From Oegoconia quadripuncta (Eukaryota > Arthropoda > Insecta > Lepidoptera > Autostichidae), in assembly GCA_949316235.1 (NCBI GenBank), contig OX438742.1:34726853-34790852 (forward strand): a stretch of DNA of 64,000 nucleotides, given 5' to 3'. Of this stretch, positions 56,701 to 64,000 are shown in pieces (the first letter of the stretch is position 1; every line of letters begins with the position of its first letter). Below the pieces are notes generated by a model. The model searched no databases and had not been told where the DNA came from. It saw only the letters and a list, made by a program, of their open reading frames with translations. The translations under genes were made by a program, and so were the position numbers.

Positions 56701-56769
56701 ACAGGAATTACATGAATTAAATTTCACTCTATATAACATAATATGTCTGGTTAACTGTGTTAACACGCC

Positions 56770-56804
56770 GTCTTGAATATGTATATTATATACATATTCA
56801 AGAC
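56770..56804. repeat. Near-perfect 35-bp palindrome
   Basis: GTCTTGAATATGTATAT is followed by one central base and its reverse complement ATATACATATTCAAGAC. It sits between two GTTAAC-containing tracts. Confidence 0.88.
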
Positions 56805-57211
56805 AGTTAGTTTGTTAACAGTTTAGCGTTGTCGTATACTAAGCACCTCACTTGCTTAAAACTGCAAAGGATATTTCAGTTGGTCTTGTGAAACACTATA
56901 TTTGTTGTACTTAATTCTAGCGGTAAGTTTATATGTGATATATTGGGGACATCCTGTATGGGTCCACTACTAACTAACTCTCGTGGTGTAATTCGTCAGC
57001 ATCAGATTATTGTTAACGAGGTGGTCAAAGTCATATAATGCAATGATGGGTGATGATGATGACCCACGCATCGCATCGCATTTATCGCATGATGATGCGA
57101 TGAAGTACTAAGATAAATAAGTGGATTTAATTGCAATTTATTTAGGGTTCCTTTTTGATAAAAGAGCAAGCTGTAAACCATCAGGGGTAGCATGACAACT
57201 TGATAAGGTCT

Positions 57212-57769
57212 AACAAAATTAACCCGACAAACTTTGGCAATTTCACGTACATGACAGTAAAATAAAATATTCATTAAAAAAACTAGTCTTAAAAATTTTG
57301 TTTCCGAGTTAAAAAATTAAATGTGAGTGCAAATGAAAATACAAATACAAATTAACAGACTTACTTCATTTCGATTGTACCTTATTTTATCAATGAGAAA
57401 AAACAGGCAACGTTTATATGGAAGACGCCAAAGGGGGTGGCGGGGCACAGGGGCAACCAATCACAGCAAGTCGCGGCGGCGCCGGGGCAAGCGCTGCGGC
57501 GAGCGGTTTGTGGTCGCCTTTAGGAGTCTTCAAAGATACCGCGGCACGTGTTTGTGTGTTGTGGCAAAGTACACAGAACGCGCGGCCAATAAGGTGCAAC
57601 TCACAAAATTTACATTTCTAAATTGTATTTTTTGAATAATATCTGTTAACTTTAATGTTTTATTTTTTTCGTAATAGGTACGTCCTATACATACACTCTG
57701 CAACGTTTGTCGGGCATGGACTTATTATAATAAGTCCATGTTGTCGGGTTAATTTTGTTAGACAATTTT
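57212..57769. mobile_element. TIR element (~560 bp) carrying a GC-rich ORF
   Basis: GTCTAACAAAATTAACCCGA + CAAACTTTG at 57212 is matched by its inverse at 57743-57769 (GTCGGGTTAATTTTGTTAGAC); the rest of the right repeat (GCAACGTTTGTCGGG) is displaced by a perfect 26-bp palindrome at 57715-57740 (CATGGACTTATTA and its inverse). Inside, 57418-57621 is a GC-rich open frame starting MEDAKGGGGAQGQPITASRG and including SGLWSPLGVFKDTAARVCVL. Its GC content contrasts with the flanks, so it may be a captured fragment. It is not convincing as a working gene. Confidence 0.55.
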
Positions 57770-60700
57770 ATCTCTGTCAAAATGAGCGACATAACAGTCG
57801 TACAGTAACATTTTGACAGATGCTACGAAACTATCGCGTGTGCTCATGTTACCCATGCTAGTGTAGAAGGTTATTCCCGAAATCAGCTAATCATTATCGC
57901 CCAAGATGTTAACAATATATTTGACCACCGTTTCTGTTAATATAATATTAATGCTGACTGTATCCATTTTTAATGCACCCGTAGTTCATGGATATGGATA
58001 GACAATTTACTATTTATATAATAAAGGTTTATATAATAGTAATATAGAGGACTCGTTCCGTAGATGATCAAAAATTATCACATTCTAGCTAATTAATGTT
58101 TTAAGTTGATACAGAATTTAGAATTTATGTGATATTGGTATTACGGTTTGTATTAATTTAATAGTATTACAAAAGTAGGTACTCATAATTGTTCCGCCCT
58201 AGGATCAGATAACAATGATAGATACTGGGATTAAATTTTTGAAATGTAGGTACGTTCATTTATTCCACATACAAATACTGGAAAACGATGAAGTAAATAA
58301 AAAACAGAGAATATTAAAAAATATACGAACAATTTACGGCTTTTGTAAGCCCTATTCAAAGAGTATTTTTAAAAAACAGTAGATGGCTCGCTGGGCAATT
58401 TGACGTTGTTCCATTGAACAACGTTATCGAAGACCTTACAAAATATTGCACCGGCTGAAATAAATTGTTTAGGGTTGATGAGGAAGTTGTTAATATTTGA
58501 TTAATATTAGGGACGGAATAGAGGTTGAGGGTGGGATGTTGAGTTAGCGGTTGCGTAAAAACCCACCAGCAACTACGTTTTAAAACGAAATATTATATAG
58601 ACAGTTGATGCAATAGATAGTTACAATTATTATAGAAATCACCCCGGTTGAGTTTGTTGATAAATGTTGCCGCACACTAATCGTCACGCCTTGAATTTAC
58701 TCGATTGCAATCACACTGTCTAACTCACTCTCGAGCAAATTAGGTACGAATCGACGGCGGGCGATCCGGTGCCGAGGCGATGAAGTATGCGGCAACCGTA
58801 AATTGGTCAAAATTAAAAATATTTTATTCAATGTAGTATACAAAAATAATGAAAAATCTACATCGCTCCACAAGGTCCTATGATTAGGGGACGCGACAAT
58901 TTAGGAAACTAACAACACAAAGGTTTACAACTTAATTATTCATTATAATACATTTTTTGTATTACAGTTTTGTAACGAATGACGAAAGGTTTCAGTTAAA
59001 TTAGCTGAAATTTGGATATGTCCAGTTTGATAGTTATGAACTTATAAATTCCTCCCTACAGGAGAGACCCATGCCCAGCAGTAGATAAACACGCACTCTT
59101 GATGTTGAGCATAAATAATACTAGAAACGAAAATATAAGCGAAATATAAGTGAAACATAGGATTTTCCATAACTCTGAAACTATTCACATCTGGTGATAG
59201 TGTCCGTATAAACTTTTAATCAGGTAGGCTAGGTGTAGACCTATGGATAATGTAGATTATCCATAGTTCAAGAGGGTCAGCTTGTAGCAGGAGGCCAATT
59301 CTCCCGTCATCGATAAAATATCAGGTTTTTTTCCTTAACGATTACAAGTATACGAACAATCTCAAATCTAACGTCAACTCAAGTTCCATTTCAAACTTAA
59401 GATGCTAATTTATATGGAAAGTATCTCAAGTTTAATGTAAACTCAATTTCGAGTTCATACATGAGACCGATCTTGAGAACTTTTATATGAAAAAGTATCT
59501 CAAGGTCTATTATAGTCTTAAGACCGCTTTATTCCGTGGATGGGTGACAACTAGAAGTGCTTCTAAGAAGGTATATTTCAAATATCAAGTTTGCACAATA
59601 TTGTTCGACGATAATTGATAACGGGTTATCGAGTACTCCTGACCACTCGATACATATCAACGGCTAGAGATAGATAAATATCGCTTGGACATCCCGAGAA
59701 TACGAAAAGAGTTGCTCATCAATAAATATCGAGTGTAATATTATATCGTTGGCACGAGAATTGGAACCTGACTGACTGATTTTCAACCATTCCCTACTAT
59801 TTACTAATAAACAGTGATGCAATGCAACCATCCTATCTAAAGGTATTGAAGTTCTCATATAAAATTTAATTATTTATTTAACTGCAAAAATGAAGATATC
59901 TCCTAAGTCGATATTCCATAAAAACTACAAACCAAAGGAGACAATGGTCCACATTTTAAAATAGTTTATAATAGATATTGTTTACATTTCTATAAACTGA
60001 GGTCAAGATATTACAATAGATAATAAACCAGTAATGGGGAGGATGAAGTAAATTTTTGGACGTGAGCGAAAAAGAATTATTGATTAAATTAATGACATTC
60101 AAAAATTAATTCGGAAACTGTATCAGACAGCTAAACCAACAATTCTCACGGTATAATTTTAATTTATTACAATTATTACACAAGGCAGTTTGTTCTACTC
60201 CTTTTCCATGATGAATCCAGTGGAATTCAGCTATTTTGATAATGCTCAACAATTGTGCTCAAATAGTGCCTAAAGGAGAAGTTTTACGGCTTATTACTGA
60301 ATAACTGTAACCAAAGGTTAGTTATTCAGTATTCGGTGATTGGCGCTACGTGAAGCGGCAATTCTCATTTCTCATACGCAGATACTGTATTAAACATGAT
60401 TACAATTGTATCTCAAAAAACTAATAATATTTCGCACTGTTACACCAATAGTGTACCGAAATAGTGCCTCTGAAAAATACAAATATAGACTAGTACATAA
60501 ATATGACTTAAAAATAACGAAGCTATTTAGATGTCTTTGTGAGGCTGTCTGAGACATTTTACCGCAAGCTTACGTATTTTAGCAAACACAGTTCGATATC
60601 ATATGGCATTTTGTTGTGGGGAAACGTTGCTGACATAAGTACATGCCATTTTTGATCTACAGAAGCTAACTACTCGCGAATTTTTAAATTAATCTAAAAC

Positions 60701-61400
60701 GACCATTTTGAAGTAATATTTATATTTTAGAGGCACAGTTTTTTGGTATAGGTAGGTACATATTGTATTGTAATCATAAGTAAAACTGTTTTTCTGTGGG
60801 TACTTATATAAGAAATGGTGATTCCAGGATCACGTGACGAATCCTCACTAAAATCTCTTAGTTTACAGTGACACAATTTTTTTTCCTTTGGTCACAATTT
60901 GAACACAATTTTTAGACTTTATATTGTATACTTATATCTAATACTAATTAGGTACCTACCACATTCCAAAAAGTATTATTTGAGTATTATATTTGTGGAT
61001 GGAAGCATTACACTTAATATTTGGAAACCCAAACGTGTATGTTTGGGATATCTCTGACGGGGTGGTCATGGCTTGGGATGAAGGTCATGACGTTATTATG
61101 TATATTAATATAATCACCATGGCAAGATCGAGCGGGATATGTAGAGAAAATACTTAAAATATAGCAAATTCAAAGGAAACTTAGTTCCATGTAAGGCACA
61201 ATGTTTATTAGAAAGATTTTCTATTTGCTATCGATTATTACAATGAAATTGTGTGTTCTTTATTGCTCGCTCTTTTTTAGGGTTTCGTAGTCAACAACTA
61301 TTAGAGTTTCGCCATGCCCGTCTGTCTGTTTGTCCGAGGCTTATCTCAGAGGCTCTTAGTACTAGAAAGCTGTACCCATTACCCATACATATAAATCACG
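57770..61400. other. Long AT-rich stretch without recognised gene
   Basis: Only chance-length frames occur. A LINE-tail motif (AGGAGAGACCCATGCCCAGC AGTAG) is at 59061-59085. A LINE-like snippet at 60590-60640 (TCATATGGCATTTTGTTGTG then GGGAAACG) resembles element A near 30830-30860 in inverse. At 61030-61110 is the inverted copy of the 17795 repeat. Confidence 0.45.
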
Positions 61401-61459
61401 CCGCCAAAGTGGTAATAAAATGTTGAAAAAAATATGGTTTTTGAATTTTATAGCGTATG

Positions 61460-61740
61460 TCCCATACTCGTCGACGGTCAGGAGCACTCGGCTTCTCGGT
61501 GACAGAATCGCGGGAAGTTCCCTTCACGATTCGAGTGAAAGGGACAAGCAATTACTAGTCAGGGCTGCTCGGCTATCACCGGTGTCCAACCGCCCCCGCC
61601 GCGCCGCCGCCGTTTCAAACTTACCACGTGACTCTCGCTTGGCGTCAATGTACATCCCACTCGCCCGCTCACGCGTATTTATCATGGACGGAACCACATC
61701 TCGTAGTGTACCTAAACCTTGGAATTGTGTGTCCGAACTT
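61460..61740. other. GC/CpG-rich patch of unknown nature
   Basis: A 250-300-bp island (CCGCCCCCGCCGCGCCGCCG near 61590) lies in AT-rich DNA and is open on both strands. It could be a promoter-proximal region of a gene outside the window or a repeat fragment; no domain is recognisable in the 113-residue plus frame. Confidence 0.3.
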
Positions 61741-61766
61741 ACCATTTATTATGATAGTTGACGACC

Positions 61767-62052
61767 TGTTTGGTGTAATGGTTAGCAACTCTGACCACTA
61801 TACCAAAAGCTTGCGGGTTCGAATCCCGCTAGGGGCATATGTTTGTGTGATGAATACGGACATGTGTACCCGAGTTAGGGATGTTTATAATAAGTATTTA
61901 TTTACAAAAAAAAAGTATTTATTTACAAAAAAAAAGTATTTATGTACCTATTATATCAACCATCTGGTATCCACAAAACAAGCATATAGTTGCTTACTGT
62001 GGAACTAGATGGCGCTGTGTGTATGTCTAAGGATATTTATTTATTTATTATA
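61767..62052 (+). repeat. SINE-II, best-preserved copy
   Basis: It starts with a clear pol III A box (TTTGGTGTAATGGTTAGCAA) and B box (GGGTTCGAATCCCGC), then AGGGGCATATGTTTGTGTGA. It contains a 21-bp tandem duplication (AAGTATTTATTTACAAAAAA...) at 61896-61940 and ends GGATATTTATTTATTTATTA. The head is tRNA-like but the 3' half of the arm does not fold as a true tRNA. Confidence 0.9.
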
Positions 62053-62070
62053 GTAATTGTAATATAATAT

Positions 62071-62413
62071 AACCGCCTCCTTGGCTCAATGTAAACAACA
62101 TTGGGTTTACGATTCGGAGGTCGCGGGTTCGATCCCCAGCGGGGTACATGTTTAAGTACCTACTCGGTTTGGTTGGTGGTAGGGCATTTTAAAATGTTCG
62201 CCTGGCTAGCTACCACCATCTTATCTAAATCTGCCGCCAAGCAGCAATGTTAATAGCATTAAGTGTTCCGGTTGTCAGAGATAAGATAGCCAGTCCCCCA
62301 AATGTGTTGGGGTTTCCAGGTCAGTACGCTTCCATCTTCGACCTCATCTTCACTTAACGTCAGGTGTGATTGAGGTCAAGTACCAACCCGTTATGCATAA
62401 AAAAAAAAAAAAT
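62071..62413 (+). repeat. SINE-I, full-length copy
   Basis: It has the same structure as 49787-50115: head GGCTCAATGTAAACAACATT, B box GGGTTCGATCCCCAGC, body GGTAGGGCATTTTAAAATGT, TCTGCCGCCAAGCAGCAATG, end ACCCGTTATGCATAAAAAAA. It follows SINE-II after only ~20 bp. Confidence 0.9.
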
Positions 62414-62769
62414 TGTTACAAAACCCTGAGAGTCATTTTAGTAGTGAGTGACCAACTACCCAACGCGATAATTTTCTTTTATTTTTGTGCCCCATCGTGT
62501 GGGTGTCATTGGATAGGCCGTCCAAGAAAAAATTTGAGGTTATCTTAAACAATTTTCGGTTTAGGGATATATCCCTCCCTCTTAAGAGCTTAATTTTTGA
62601 TACGTGAAAAAATTCACGGCTACTGTATACAGCGTGAAATTTTACTCGTATAATTCATAATTGTTGGAATTCTATACTAAAGCTAGTTTCAAAATGGTTT
62701 ACTTTGGGTAATCTAATTTTGTTTATGGAATTCGACTATGGTTCCTTGGGGAAAGTTGTTTGTAATCAA

Positions 62770-63657
62770 GATCGACGTCAACACTTAATGTAAATTACAC
62801 GAATTCAAATTCACCCTGTATATTATGAAGTTAAAAGGAAAACTACAGGTATATGTTTTAGAAGTTAATGATAAATAGTCTACAAACTTATAAAATGTAG
62901 GTATGTTTCGTTGAAAATTATTTTCTTCCCGACCCGTGGTCCACCTGAGAAGTTCACCTGGGTGGACTAGGGGCACTTGTTCTGACCCTTGGTACACCTC
63001 AAAGCCCCCTTCAAGTCCACATATTGTGAGGGCAAGTACGGAACCCTACACTCCGCGTGGCCCAACACCGGTTTATTGAAAGAATGTTTCCTATTATATG
63101 TTTCATATATGGATTTTCTATTATGGGGTACAAACTCAAGTTCACAGCAAGCTGAAGTTATCACTATGAACTATGTATCTGCTGTTCTTCTGTTATACTT
63201 GGGCTGACCTTATCTGTTTAGTTACAATTTAGTAATCCACACACTTTATTTACCGAAGTATTGATACTATTTCTATGGATATTGATTTGTGTTTCCTTAG
63301 AATCTGGCACTTTTAGAACAATATGACTTATTATATTTTAGTACCTGCTTACTTATATTTTTATTTTTTATCCTTGTGTTAGTTGACTTAGCCTTATTAT
63401 ATTTTTTTGTTACATAGTAGGTACTTAGCTACCAAAATAAATGTGTTTACTCTCTATAACTTTTATTGTATCTACCTAATGTACTCGTAGTTAATTTCCG
63501 CGGGCCTTTATTTAGGTTAGAAGCTGGCAAGCGTGTTTCGGGTCCCGTGGCGCCCTTATTTGATACAATTAAAGATTTCTTTTCACATACAACATAAATC
63601 CAAAATGTAGGTAGTTATTAATTAATAATTATACATCTCCTGTACACAGTTTTACAA
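62770..63657. other. No recognised gene
   Basis: A slightly GC-richer section (62930-63070) has open frames on both strands without recognisable content. The last part (CTGTACACAGTTTTACAATA AAATTC) reads like a retrotransposon 3' end running into the microsatellite. Confidence 0.4.
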
Positions 63658-63715
63658 TAAAATTCTATTCTATTCTATTCTATTCTATTCTAATTCTATT
63701 CTATTCTATTCTATT
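63658..63715. repeat. (ATTCT)n microsatellite
   Basis: About eleven pentamer units with one interruption (TCTAATTCT) at 63691. It directly follows ACAATAAA, as expected if it grew from a retroelement tail. Confidence 0.95.
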
Positions 63716-64000
63716 GAGTAAAGCCTAAGCTAGCATGACTGAATTGAGGTATTGCCAAAGTTAAAGTAAACTGTTCACTTTTTAATGAACAGAACAGAAG
63801 ATTCATTTATTTACCTTTTAAATGTACTTACGTTACTTTTTAATGTACATTTCCTGGGCGGGGCCAGGCAGGGGTTGACAATCCTTTGAATTCTTAACTG
63901 AAAACATAAATATACTGACAAGTCTCATAACATGATAGTACCCCATGACAAATACAAGGAAATAATAACTGAGGCCTTAAGATTAACACAAAGAATATGG
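63716..64000. other. Window end, nothing recognised
   Basis: AT-rich DNA without supported features. Confidence 0.5.

Noticed and set aside
57418..57621. First exon of a host gene on the plus strand
   Set aside because: It lies within a TIR-bounded element, has no convincing splice donor or partner exon, and its residues match no family I know.
61769..61841. Candidate tRNA gene
   Set aside because: A and B boxes are present, but the sequence belongs to a SINE family with six copies and does not close a proper tRNA cloverleaf.

Overview
This is eukaryotic, AT-rich DNA that most likely comes from a moth or butterfly (Lepidoptera). The evidence is a spindle-E-like piRNA-pathway gene with spliceosomal introns, many short palindromic DNA transposons (MITEs), two tRNA-headed SINE families, R1-, RTE- and Jockey/CR1-type LINE pieces, and recurrent copies of the GGCCTATGCCCAGCAGTGGG-type LINE tail common in lepidopteran genomes. 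No bacterial-style operon, CRISPR array or rRNA was seen.

Layout. Positions 44-1755 hold two LINE remnants. Positions 1925-16838 (+) carry the 3' part of one host gene: 11 exons that join in frame, a Tudor domain, the conserved C-terminal region of TDRD9/spindle-E helicases and a final C2H2 finger. The helicase half must lie upstream of the window. Its introns hold SINEs, an R1-type LINE interrupted by a MITE, a 1.27-kb inverted-repeat element, several perfect hairpins and a 57-bp tandem array. Positions 16839-29900 have no recognisable host gene. They contain SINEs, an inverted mariner transposase duplication, a GC-rich R1-clade LINE relic (23340-24700), MITEs and a 22-G homopolymer.

Positions 29980-39949 form a nested transposon stack. 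A tandem array of 147-bp MITE units is split by a LINE (element A, minus strand). Element A is split by a nearly complete second LINE (element B, plus strand, ORF1 plus ORF2) with a 10-bp target duplication. Element B ORF2 is split at codon 681, just after its FADD catalytic motif, by an 825-bp foldback DNA transposon flanked by TA. Removing each insertion restores the reading frame of its host, so the order of events can be read directly.

Positions 40510-40900 look like a decayed BEL/Pao-type integrase end. Positions 41832-54367 (+) hold a second host gene of unknown function: four in-phase exons predict about 255 residues, and an alternative short terminal exon lies at 42837-42908. Its introns carry a second, larger foldback element (46021-47593) whose centre still encodes the C-terminus of an IS630-Tc1-mariner transposase, plus SINEs, a (TGCG)n microsatellite and two abutting MITEs. 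From 54900 to the end there are SINEs, an RTE-type LINE tail, several TIR elements (one carrying a GC-rich ORF) and otherwise gene-free AT-rich DNA.

The two host genes show no functional link to each other. Host identities rest on motif recognition from memory and exon-phase consistency; no database search was run.
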